In this document: piece by piece, positions 1 through 5,208 of the stretch
Layout of the letters: each line of letters starts with the position of its first letter
How positions within the stretch are numbered: the first letter of the stretch is position 1
Assembly (NCBI GenBank): GCA_021826795.1
Contig: JAKAYM010000107.1
Location: 1 to 6,383 of the forward strand
Reading direction: 5' to 3'
Source: Thermoplasmata archaeon
GTDB lineage: Archaea; Thermoplasmatota; Thermoplasmata; Thermoplasmatales; Thermoplasmataceae
Length of the DNA stretch: 6,383 nucleotides
Notes under the pieces: model-generated
The model's database searches: none
The model's input: only the letters and a program-made list of their open reading frames with translations
What the model was told of the DNA's origin: nothing
Translations under genes and position numbers: made by a program

Positions 1-277
1 AGGAAATTATGGGTATTAATGCAATAAAGCTTAATCTGGTAAGGCTGTTCCAGTGGCTCCATTTTCCATCATGTATGGTAAGTCCACGGATCGACCATAA
101 AATAAATATAACAACAAAAATAATTATTCCCAATCCGAAGAAAGCCTCTCCTACATATTTCAATGTAAGATTAGCCAGGTATCTGGATACCAGGAAAAAT
201 ACCTGGGCGACTGCAAGTGTGGCTATTGCCATGCCAAACCATTCTGATCCGAATGCATATAGTAACTTATTTTTCAT
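1..277 (-). CDS. Membrane transporter, probable TDT/SLAC1-TehA family (N-terminal part)
   Basis: The complementary strand reads open from an ATG at 277 to the left edge, giving 92 residues with no stop; the C-terminus lies outside the window. Two hydrophobic helices are clear, at about residues 10-30 (starting SEWFGMAIATLAV) and 42-62, and a third begins near 82. The aromatic-Gly-Met motif at the start of helix 1 and the segment HWNSLTRLSFIALIP after helix 2 resemble the TDT family, which includes tellurite/dicarboxylate exporters and SLAC1-type anion channels. The family call comes from remembered patterns and is moderate; that it is an integral membrane protein is firm. A GGATGATG Shine-Dalgarno-like stretch precedes the ATG, and the upstream ATGs hit a stop at once. 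It is divergent from the TetR gene at 374 and shares its promoter region, so that regulator probably controls it. The substrate cannot be told. Confidence 0.65.
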   Translation of the reverse strand, partial: MKNKLLYAFGSEWFGMAIATLAVAQVFFLVSRYLANLTLKYVGEAFFGLGIIIFVVIFILWSIRGLTIHDGKWSHWNSLTRLSFIALIPIIS

Positions 278-293
278 TTATCATCATCCTGTA

Positions 294-309
294 TTGACCA
301 TATAGTCAA
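294..309. promoter_or_regulatory. Operator-like dyad 1 (TTGACCATATAGTCAA)
   Basis: This 16-bp site matches its own reverse complement at 14 of 16 positions, with the core TGAC-N6-GTCA. It lies at the predicted transcription start of the leftward transporter gene, 25 bp or less from the shared TATA box. A second copy of the core lies 32 bp away, centre to centre, on the other side of that box. Its size and place suit a dimeric TetR-type repressor, and the adjacent TetR gene is the obvious candidate. Confidence 0.6.
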
Positions 310-312
310 TTA

Positions 313-323
313 TTATATAAATA
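313..323. promoter_or_regulatory. Shared divergent TATA box
   Basis: The stretch TTATATAAATA reads as TTTATATA on the minus strand, a near-ideal archaeal box A. A start about 25 bp downstream falls near 292 on the minus strand, leaving a short leader with a Shine-Dalgarno-like site before the transporter ATG. On the plus strand the same AT core could drive the TetR gene with a leader of about 30 nt. A second plus-strand box, TTAATATAT at 346-354, would instead give a leaderless TetR transcript starting at 374, consistent with no Shine-Dalgarno site before that ATG. The sequence does not decide between them. Confidence 0.5.
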
Positions 324-326
324 TTC

Positions 327-340
327 TGACTGTATAGTCA
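327..340. promoter_or_regulatory. Operator-like dyad 2 (TGACTGTATAGTCA)
   Basis: This is the second TGAC-N6-GTCA site, with a 5-bp perfect outer arm on each side (TGACT/AGTCA). It sits on the opposite flank of the TATA box from the first dyad, so a bound dimer would cover the TFB recognition side of the leftward promoter and the region just before or at the rightward start. The 32-bp centre spacing is about three helical turns, putting both dimers on one face of the DNA. Confidence 0.6.
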
Positions 341-373
341 AATAATTAATATATCAATTCATAATAATACATT

Positions 374-916
374 ATGAAACTAGAGAAAAAGGAAAAAATT
401 CTGAATGCAGCAATAAAGATTTTCTCCATTAAGGGCTATGATCCGGCTACCATGGATGAAATTGCACTGGAGGCCAATGTCAGCAAGGGGCTCATTTTCT
501 TCTATTATGAAAATAAGGAGAACCTTATCATAGCATCTGCACTTAAATCAGTACCTATTGAGGTAATGAATTACATAGACGATACAGCCTATCTTGACGG
601 CAATGGCATACTCCATGATCTTGGCATAAAATTCCTTGATTATTACAGAAGCCCGGATATAAGAAATCTGTTTCTTTATACTATCAGCAACAAGAATAAG
701 TATCCAGCACTCAAGGATAAATTACGGGACCTGTGTTTCACTAGTTTTGATAATATATTTAATCGTGTAGAAAAGATGGCAGATATGAAACTATCCCTTG
801 CAAAGAAAAGATCGTTCTTCGGCTCATTATTATGCTACCTGATCTGGTGGGATGAAAATGATCAATCCATAGAAGAATATATAACTGAACTGATCAGAGG
901 ATTTTTATCCTATTAA
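374..916 (+). CDS. TetR/AcrR family transcriptional regulator
   Basis: A 180-residue protein, the usual size for a TetR-family one-component regulator. The N-terminal 47 residues form the classic three-helix DNA-binding domain: helix 1 is rich in the K-I-L-N-A-A-I-K-I-F pattern, followed by the turn KGYDPATMDEIA (residues 20-31) and the recognition helix region VSKGLIFFYYENKENL (36-51). Residues about 60-180 are a mostly helical, variable part that in this family binds a ligand and dimerises. ATG 374 is the only good start; there is no Shine-Dalgarno site, so the mRNA may be leaderless. The gene is divergent from a probable transporter, with two TGAC-N6-GTCA dyads between them, the standard arrangement for a self-regulated repressor of an exporter. 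The ligand is unknown. The family assignment is secure; its target is inferred. Confidence 0.93.
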   Translation: MKLEKKEKILNAAIKIFSIKGYDPATMDEIALEANVSKGLIFFYYENKENLIIASALKSVPIEVMNYIDDTAYLDGNGILHDLGIKFLDYYRSPDIRNLFLYTISNKNKYPALKDKLRDLCFTSFDNIFNRVEKMADMKLSLAKKRSFFGSLLCYLIWWDENDQSIEEYITELIRGFLSY

Positions 917-960
917 AAAATATTTATGGTCATATAAAAAATTTTATTGTTAACCTAGGA

Positions 961-972
961 ATATTTTTTTAT
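961..972 (+). terminator. T-rich stretch, possible transcription end after tetR
   Basis: A run of seven T (964-970) in an AT-only context lies about 50 bp after the TetR stop, after the weaker run at 941-947. Archaeal RNA polymerase can terminate at such runs without a hairpin. No stem-loop is visible. Nothing else is recognised between 917 and the ligase remnant. Confidence 0.3.
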
Positions 973-1000
973 ATTTCCCTCAGACCCAAAAAAGAAAGAT

Positions 1001-1517
1001 GATTTCAATAAAGAAAATATATACAGCAAAGCCTTGGAGTTGTATCCATCTATTGCAAAATTAATTGAAAAAAAGCAGAAGTAAATCAGGACATGCCATG
1101 GATCATATTTAAGGAACGAACCTATTCTTATTGAGAAACTGACAACATAATTACAACAATTGGGTCAGGGCTTCTCAGCATAGGTTCAAAGAGTCGAGAT
1201 AGAATAGCTATATATGCAATGAATTCTGCTAAATGGATATTTTCTTATCTTGGAATGCTCAAGGCAGCGTGGATACCTGTTACCGTGAATACGGAATTTA
1301 TCAAAGACCCATTAATATACAATATCAGGATGCCGGAATCTAGATTTCTTTTGCTTGACAGCAGGCTAGTAGCTAATTATTCTGCAGTTAAAGATAGTTT
1401 GCCATTAATATAAAATGTTATTTTAATCGGTGGTGAGAACCATTTAACAGTCAATTTTAAGGATATGCAAACTTTGAAATTTTACCATTTCCAGGCAAAG
1501 ATATAAGTAATATTCTG
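1001..1517 (+). pseudogene. Remnant of an AMP-forming acyl-CoA synthetase (N-terminal third only)
   Basis: Conceptual translation across three pieces gives the N-terminal part of an ANL-superfamily acyl-CoA ligase. Piece one (about 1022-1081) reads YSKALELYPSIAKLIEKK and hits TAA at 1082. Piece two, in another frame from 1084, reads MPWIIFKERTYSY, then TGA at 1132, then the GLLSIG region and RDRIAIYAMNSAKWIF, matching the family pattern of G-D-R-V-A-I plus N-S followed by the K-A-G-x-x-P-V-N block. TAA at 1411 breaks it, but the same frame resumes with NVILIGGEN. A shift near 1480 leads to PFPGKDISNIL, which in this family directly precedes the TSGTTG ATP-binding P-loop. That loop and everything after it is absent. 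Two in-frame stops, two shifts and loss of the catalytic core make function impossible. The left limit is uncertain, because the frame is open from 959 without a Met. Confidence 0.75.
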
Positions 1518-1522
1518 TGATA

Positions 1523-1546
1523 ATTATAAATAGTAATAATGGTGAT
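1523..1546 (+). promoter_or_regulatory. TATA box and Shine-Dalgarno site for the 34-aa/Fic unit
   Basis: ATTATAAATA at 1523-1532 is a good archaeal box A, and GGTGAT at 1541-1546 is a full-strength archaeal Shine-Dalgarno site 8 nt before the ATG at 1555. The two conflict slightly: a start 25 bp after the box would fall near 1552, leaving the ribosome site outside the mRNA. Either the transcript starts further upstream or it is leaderless. Confidence 0.45.
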
Positions 1547-1554
1547 AATACTTA

Positions 1555-1659
1555 ATGATGGATGTAGATAGAAAAGCTGAGATAAGAAAAATTTACGAAT
1601 GCGAAATCCACAGCGACCCTGTTTTTAGACGTGTAATGAAAAGACTTGCAAAATTGTAA
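1555..1659 (+). CDS. 34-residue basic peptide, candidate antitoxin partner of the Fic/Doc protein
   Basis: A small gene with two ATG codons in tandem (1555 and 1558) and TAA at 1657. The first start is backed by GGTGAT at 1541-1546. The peptide carries clustered charges (for example RKAEIRKIYE and FRRVMKRLAK) and looks like one or two amphipathic helices with no membrane segment. It ends 11 nt before the Fic gene, so the two are almost surely co-transcribed. A short gene placed first in a two-gene unit with a Doc-type toxin is the normal place for an antitoxin. However, 34 residues is well below a complete Phd (about 73) and the Fic inhibition motif [S/T]xxxE[G/N] is not visible. I do not recognise the sequence. 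It could be a minimal antitoxin, the tail of a truncated one, or a regulatory leader peptide. Confidence 0.55.
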   Translation: MMDVDRKAEIRKIYECEIHSDPVFRRVMKRLAKL

Positions 1660-1670
1660 TAGAGATTTTT

Positions 1671-2279
1671 ATGAATTTTAACTGTACTGACCTTATTTTT
1701 TCCCATGAGTTAATAGCGGAATCTACTGGCATAAAAATACATTATAACCGTAACACATTGAATGGAATAATAGAGTCAATGAATCAGAGTTTCAATGGAA
1801 AAGATTTGCATCCCGATGTATATGAAAAAGCGGCAATTCTATTCGAGCACATAATTCGATTTCACCCGTTTTTAGATGGAAATAAGAGAACCGCTATGTT
1901 TTCACTTAAATTGTTTTTGAGGTATGAAAACATTATTTTTATATCATTTCCATCCGATGTAAGATTTCTCATATCTGTTGCACAGAATTGTAATTCTGAA
2001 TCCGAAGACGTTAGACGTTTAACTGAAAATATAAAACGATGGATACGCTTCCATTGTGCCAGGGCATCTGATAAAAAGGAAATTAATACAATAATTGACA
2101 GAAATATAAAAATATTGCAAAAAATCAAGAATATATCCATTCAAAGAGATAACCCAGATATTCTTCACAGGTCATTCAATTACTGGCTTGTTGAGGAAGT
2201 TAATCCGGATATTAATCGTAATTATGAAGACTTTATTACGGAATCGTATAAATTAAAAGAATCGTTAAATAAAATTTAA
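1671..2279 (+). CDS. Fic/Doc family protein, probable death-on-curing type toxin
   Basis: A 202-residue protein with a Fic core in about residues 1-130. The active loop is HPFLDGNKRTA at 65-75: His65, Phe67, Asp69, Gly70, Asn71 and Arg73 are kept. Compared with AMPylating Fic enzymes (HxFx[D/E]GNxRxxR), the last Arg is Met here, as a non-Arg residue is in phage P1 Doc, a kinase of EF-Tu. Unlike P1 Doc, which has Ala at the Gly70 position, the glycine is present. The chemistry (AMP transfer or phosphorylation) is therefore open. Residues 131-202 form a charged, helical extension not found in the 126-residue Doc. No inhibitory [S/T]xxxE[G/N] helix is visible, so control would need a partner, perhaps the 34-residue peptide just upstream. 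No strong ribosome site precedes ATG 1671, which fits translational coupling. The gene is convergent with the ABC permease, 27 bp apart. Confidence 0.85.
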   Translation: MNFNCTDLIFSHELIAESTGIKIHYNRNTLNGIIESMNQSFNGKDLHPDVYEKAAILFEHIIRFHPFLDGNKRTAMFSLKLFLRYENIIFISFPSDVRFLISVAQNCNSESEDVRRLTENIKRWIRFHCARASDKKEINTIIDRNIKILQKIKNISIQRDNPDILHRSFNYWLVEEVNPDINRNYEDFITESYKLKESLNKI

Positions 2280-2308
2280 AATGTCTTTATGAATTTGTAA
2301 TAATTTTT
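2280..2308 (+). terminator. Convergent gene end, T-run after the Fic gene
   Basis: A short AT-rich gap separates the ends of the Fic gene and the leftward ABC permease. A T5 run at 2304-2308 lies 25 nt past the Fic stop and overlaps the last codons of the permease. On the minus strand, T-rich DNA at about 2267-2283 follows the permease stop and overlaps the end of the Fic gene. Both transcripts probably end in the neighbour's 3' end; no hairpin is seen. Confidence 0.3.
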
Positions 2309-3110
2309 ATTGCAACTGTTTCCGGTTGTACATAAAAAGGCTGAGTACGAATAATAAAGCAATATAGAACATCATTGAAATAACGGCGTAGTTAACATTT
2401 AAAAGATTATAATTCTGTGGAACTATTTGAATAAACGTGGCATAGGAGAAATATGGTGTGTAGCCAATGGTGTTAGCAACAACGTTTGCATCGACATATA
2501 CAAGGCTGTTAACGTTTATTGAATTGAGCTGGAAAACTCCATCAATAACAGGCATGGCCAGGAAAAATAGAAACATAGAACTCATAAGAACAAACCTGTC
2601 TGTTTTTATAATACTGCTTAATAGAAATACAATTGACATGATACTCAGGATTATTAGTAGTGAGGCAAGATATCCCCTGACCAGTGTAACGGGAACAGTT
2701 CCAAAATAATAATACGATTCCCCTGCAATAAAGGCAAAGAATGCTATGGTAGCCAGGGATGCTAATGTTGTGGCAGCTAGGTATCTACCTATGAATATAC
2801 TACTCCTTTTCACCGGCAATGAAAGGATATATTTTGCTGTATTTGTAGTAAAATCACTTGAAATTGCGAAACTTCCAACAAATGTAACTGTCCAGCAAAT
2901 AATGAAATATGAAAAACCGGCCAATGTAGCAGAGAATGCGGTACTACCGGTCCAGATGGTCTTTATCTGATTTATCTGGGATATCTTATAGGCTATAAAG
3001 GCCAGGATGGCCGCATCTACAACAACCATTTCAAGCATAATTCTTGACCTGGAGGCAAAATGCATGTAGTCTTTATAGAAGGTCTTTACATGCCTGAATG
3101 TTTCACTCAT
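2307..3110 (-). CDS. ABC-2 type transporter permease
   Basis: A 267-residue integral membrane protein with six predicted helices, at about 25-43, 58-82, 108-130, 143-166, 171-195 and 241-260. The N-terminal 22 residues are a basic cytoplasmic segment. Between helices 2 and 3 lies SSDFTTNTAKYILSLPVKRSSI (in two parts, residues 84-95 and 96-105), the ABC-2 family pattern in which a charged cytoplasmic stretch ending L-S-L-P-V-x-R leads into the next helix. This loop normally contacts the ATPase. The ATG overlaps the ATPase stop as TAATG, and GGTGAT at 3116-3121 (minus strand) sits 5 nt before it, so the two are translated together. A single permease and a single ATPase would form a homodimeric exporter. 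The substrate (drug, lipid, peptide or ion) cannot be read from the sequence. Confidence 0.9.
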   Translation of the reverse strand: MSETFRHVKTFYKDYMHFASRSRIMLEMVVVDAAILAFIAYKISQINQIKTIWTGSTAFSATLAGFSYFIICWTVTFVGSFAISSDFTTNTAKYILSLPVKRSSIFIGRYLAATTLASLATIAFFAFIAGESYYYFGTVPVTLVRGYLASLLIILSIMSIVFLLSSIIKTDRFVLMSSMFLFFLAMPVIDGVFQLNSINVNSLVYVDANVVANTIGYTPYFSYATFIQIVPQNYNLLNVNYAVISMMFYIALLFVLSLFMYNRKQLQ

Positions 3111-3844
3111 TATAAATCACCACTCATATATTTAAAAAACGCATTTTCCAGTTCATTGGGCCCGATTCTTGCCCCTCCCATCATTTTAATGATTTCGGAG
3201 GTTGTATCATTGGCTATTACCTTCCCGCGGTTTAAAAGTATAATCCTGTCACAGGTTTCACTCACCTCGTACATCAGGTGGGAACTCATCAAAATAAGTT
3301 TAGTTTTTTTCAGTTCATTTAGTATATCTCTGAATACCTTTGATTCAATGGGATCGAGCCCATCAGATGGCTCATCAAGAAGAATAATATCGCTATTTCC
3401 CATGAGAACTGCACAGATCATAACCTTTCTTTTATTTCCTTTGGAAAGTTTTTTGATACGCAGATTAATATTATCAATATGAAACATTGCTGTAAATTTG
3501 TTTATCTGTTCCCCTATATCTGATTTATTCAATCCTTTTATTAATCCAACAAAATTCAGAAATTCTTTGACTGAATAGTAATTATACGGTTCCGGATCTT
3601 CTATGAGGGCTGAAACATTTTTCATAGCACTTACAGGGTCTGCATGCACGTTTACTCCATCAATAAATATCTCCCCACCCGATGGAAAAAGTAAATTTGT
3701 GAACAATTTTAAAGTCGTAGTTTTTCCTGCCCCATTGGGGCCAAGATACCCGATCAATCCCGGACCCTTTATATCCAGATTCAGTGGTTGCAACGAGAAA
3801 TTACTTCCCATCACTTTTGTAAGATTAATAGTTTTGATTTCCAT
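3110..3844 (-). CDS. ABC transporter ATP-binding protein
   Basis: A 244-residue stand-alone ATPase with all core motifs: Walker A GPNGAGKT at 35-42, signature LSKGN at 133-137 (variant of LSGGQ), Walker B IILLDEP at 153-159 with catalytic Glu158, D-loop SDGLDP at 160-165, and switch His189 in MSSHL. The Q-loop carries Glu82 in ALIEDPEP where most ABC proteins have Gln; Glu at this place is common in BcrA/CcmA-type exporters. The C-terminal ending LENAFFKYMSGDL is also typical of that group. ATG 3844 is the only possible start, since an in-frame stop lies three codons upstream. No ribosome site lies next to it; a GGTGAT is present but nearly 30 nt away. It is the first gene of a two-gene leftward unit with the ABC-2 permease and is divergent from the membrane protein/winged-helix pair. 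Confidence 0.95.
   Translation of the reverse strand: MEIKTINLTKVMGSNFSLQPLNLDIKGPGLIGYLGPNGAGKTTTLKLFTNLLFPSGGEIFIDGVNVHADPVSAMKNVSALIEDPEPYNYYSVKEFLNFVGLIKGLNKSDIGEQINKFTAMFHIDNINLRIKKLSKGNKRKVMICAVLMGNSDIILLDEPSDGLDPIESKVFRDILNELKKTKLILMSSHLMYEVSETCDRIILLNRGKVIANDTTSEIIKMMGGARIGPNELENAFFKYMSGDL
3116..3121 (-). promoter_or_regulatory. Ribosome binding site of the permease, inside the ATPase 3' end
   Basis: On the minus strand GGTGAT lies in the last codons of the ATPase gene, 5 nt before the permease ATG. Together with the TAATG stop/start overlap it indicates re-initiation and balanced synthesis of both subunits. Confidence 0.7.
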
Positions 3845-3882
3845 ATATGGTTATACCCTGAGAACCTATGAAATCACCGCTG

Positions 3883-3899
3883 GGTTCAAGCTTTGAACC
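3883..3899. promoter_or_regulatory. 17-bp palindrome GGTTCAAGCTTTGAACC, likely operator
   Basis: The 7-bp arms GGTTCAA and TTGAACC are perfect, with a 3-bp centre. The site lies where leftward transcription should begin: the minus-strand box A TTATAAATA at 3908-3916 predicts a start near 3887. A protein bound here would block the ABC operon. A related half-site recurs as a direct repeat, GAACCTATG at 3862-3870 and GAACCTGTG at 3895-3903, 33 bp or about three turns apart. The winged-helix regulator at 4685 is the likely binder; this is inference from position. Confidence 0.6.
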
Positions 3900-3907
3900 T
3901 GTGTTAA

Positions 3908-3916
3908 TATTTATAA
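3908..3916 (-). promoter_or_regulatory. TATA box of the ABC operon
   Basis: The minus strand reads TTATAAATA here, a good archaeal box A. The implied leader is about 40 nt and contains the inner GAACC half-site. The overlapping plus-strand TTTATAAG at 3910-3917 could serve the rightward genes, and ATTATAAG near 3970-3977 is another candidate that would start transcription at the GTG 3997 itself. Confidence 0.5.
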
Positions 3917-3996
3917 GTAGATACATTATAATGATTTACGGGTACTGAATATCAGTAAAGTAGAAAAGAATTATAAGACATGTTAATGGTGATACT

Positions 3997-4695
3997 GTGG
4001 CAGATGAAAACAGCAATGACATTATATTAAAAAATATTAACGCAACAAAGAATAGAATCATAAGCTTCGAAAAATATATGATAAGCAGGTCTTGGGGTTT
4101 ATTTTTTGTATTGTTCTCAGGTGTAATATTTTTAACAGCATATTCCACTGTCCTGCTCTCCTATGTTATTCTTCCGGATTATGCACGTATAACCTCGTTT
4201 TTCATTGATTCCTCATTGCTGATTATTACCCTGTTATACTGGTTTCACATATACGGGGAAACCCTCAGGTTTCTCAGACTGAAGGTAAATAAAAACATAG
4301 TGCCAAAACGTAGCATCTGGAGAAAAGTAACACTGTTTCTCATATCTCTACTTATTATAGCAGATTTACTATCCTCATATATACCATATAACTATGGTGC
4401 TATTATTGAAATGATTGTTCAATCTACAATTTATATTATTATAGATTTTATCATTATAAAATCAGTTAAATCCTCATTGTCTGAAATCCCCGGAATCGTT
4501 TATGCTGTTGTCATATCCTTTCTGTTTATAATTATAGTTCCATTGATTGTTGACTTCACTTATATACTGTCAGCATTTTATAGTTCCATATTTTATTATA
4601 TATCATTCTCAGTAATAGTATTAATCTGGCTTATAGCAGGTATCAGCATGCTGTACAGTGCCCCCGACTATCTGGTGGTCAGCAATGGAGAGTGA
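3997..4695 (+). CDS. Six-helix membrane protein of unknown function, next to a regulator
   Basis: A 232-residue protein starting with GTG. GGTGAT at 3988-3993 supports this start, although only 3 nt separate the two; there is no in-frame ATG upstream. The first 30 residues are polar and likely cytoplasmic. Six hydrophobic helices follow at about 33-59, 67-88, 110-129, 134-155, 164-192 and 196-220, with basic loops near 92-110 and 155-160. I recognise no enzyme or transport motif. The 3' end overlaps the winged-helix gene by 11 nt, and both diverge from the ABC operon across a palindrome. This tight link suggests the protein senses membrane stress or an ABC substrate and controls the regulator, but it could equally be an accessory immunity or transport subunit. 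Membrane location is firm; role is inferred. Confidence 0.8.
   Translation: MADENSNDIILKNINATKNRIISFEKYMISRSWGLFFVLFSGVIFLTAYSTVLLSYVILPDYARITSFFIDSSLLIITLLYWFHIYGETLRFLRLKVNKNIVPKRSIWRKVTLFLISLLIIADLLSSYIPYNYGAIIEMIVQSTIYIIIDFIIIKSVKSSLSEIPGIVYAVVISFLFIIIVPLIVDFTYILSAFYSSIFYYISFSVIVLIWLIAGISMLYSAPDYLVVSNGE
4674..4680 (+). promoter_or_regulatory. Ribosome binding site deciding the regulator's start
   Basis: GGTGGTC (one mismatch to the archaeal GGTGATC) ends 4 nt before ATG 4685. It lies inside the membrane protein gene and favours this ATG over the in-frame ATG at 4658, which has no such site. Confidence 0.6.
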
Positions 4696-5038
4696 AACTC
4701 AGGATGAGCTCAGGAATCTACTCCGCCAGATATCTGTGGAAATGAGCAATACACCATTGACATCCTCTTCCAGGCTGATTATAGTCATGTCCCTGGCAAT
4801 AGGCAGAAGAATGAAACTTTCAGATTTAATGAAGGTAACCGGCTGTGGAAAAGGAAGTATTGAAAATCATATTTTAAAACTCGAGGAAGGCGGTTTTATT
4901 AAAACTGAAAAAGTATCGTTCTTTAAATCACCAAGGGTATACGCAGAACTGACAGATAAGGGAAGAAATTTTTATGAAAAATATCTGGAATTGATAGGAA
5001 AATTCCTGAAGGACGCTGAGAGGAATAAAGAGAAATAA
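4685..5038 (+). CDS. Winged-helix transcriptional regulator (MarR/ArsR-like, HTH_34 type)
   Basis: A 117-residue protein with one winged helix-turn-helix domain. Residues 27-43 (beginning SSSRLIIVMSLA) form the first helix, 45-66 the helix-turn-helix with recognition part GCGKGSIENHILKLEE (53-68), and 70-90 the beta wing (GFIKTEK ... YAELT). A last helix from 91 on (DKGRNFYEKYLELIGKFLKD) should dimerise. The motif order L-x-D-L, then G-S-x-x-x-H-I-x-K-L-E-E-x-G-F-I is that of the archaeal HTH_34/MarR-like group. No metal-binding Cys cluster is present (one Cys only). The 11-nt overlap with the membrane protein gene implies coupled synthesis. The likely target is the palindrome in the divergent promoter of the ABC exporter. 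An upstream ATG at 4658 would add nine residues but lacks a ribosome site. Confidence 0.88.
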   Translation: MESETQDELRNLLRQISVEMSNTPLTSSSRLIIVMSLAIGRRMKLSDLMKVTGCGKGSIENHILKLEEGGFIKTEKVSFFKSPRVYAELTDKGRNFYEKYLELIGKFLKDAERNKEK

Positions 5039-5067
5039 TAGATAATGCAGGATAACTTTACGCCATA

Positions 5068-5092
5068 TGTATAAAACATGAATTTTTATACA
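5068..5092. repeat. 9-bp inverted repeat (TGTATAAAA / TTTTATACA)
   Basis: Perfect 9-bp arms at 5068-5076 and 5084-5092 surround a 7-bp centre (CATGAAT), starting 30 nt past the regulator's stop. It may act as a 3' hairpin of the membrane protein/regulator transcript or as a protein-binding dyad. A GGGAGGATC stretch follows at 5093-5101, but it leads only to a two-codon frame (ATG GGA TAA). A 14-codon frame starting inside the repeat centre is not credible as a gene on present evidence. Confidence 0.5.
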
Positions 5093-5171
5093 GGGAGGAT
5101 CGCATGGGATAAATGTATTTAACAAATCATTGATACTAGTTTTTAAAATATATTAAAAATAAAATAGTTGA

Positions 5172-5197
5172 ATAAGCTTTTTAAATAAATAGCTTAT
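5172..5197. promoter_or_regulatory. TATA box enclosed by a 7-bp dyad, promoter of the PLD-helicase gene
   Basis: TTTTTAAATA at 5178-5187 is a box A whose centre lies about 26 bp before ATG 5209, so the transcript is predicted to begin at the start codon itself; there is no Shine-Dalgarno site, which agrees. Arms ATAAGCT (5172-5178) and AGCTTAT (5191-5197) flank it symmetrically. A dimer bound there would mask the TATA box, suggesting repression. The binding protein is unknown. The rest of 5093-5171 is AT-rich, with T-runs near 5143 that may end upstream transcription. Confidence 0.5.
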
Positions 5198-5208
5198 ACG
5201 ACAATACA

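Noticed and set aside
9..305. Plus-strand open frame of 98 codons at the left edge
   Set aside because: It mirrors the hydrophobic minus-strand frame that has a clear start, ribosome site, promoter and membrane helices; its own translation has no domain and ends inside the operator.
1219..1413. A separate 64-residue gene
   Set aside because: Its sequence continues ligase homology on both sides of its start and stop, so it is an internal piece of the pseudogene, not a gene.
1862..2140. Minus-strand 92-codon frame
   Set aside because: It lies wholly inside the Fic gene, whose active-site motif fixes the coding frame.
3060..3482. Plus-strand 140-codon frame, and others at 2467-2709, 2746-2970 and 3603-3896
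   Set aside because: All are antisense to the ABC ATPase or permease genes, which carry complete motifs and a coupled start.
3883..3899. Palindrome as a transposon end or tRNA-derived T-arm (it contains GGTTCAA)
   Set aside because: GGTTCAA is also a T-loop motif, but there is no acceptor or anticodon stem around it, no target duplication and no transposase; the promoter position favours an operator.
4928..5125. Minus-strand 65-codon frame
   Set aside because: It is antisense to the end of the winged-helix gene, with no promoter or ribosome site.
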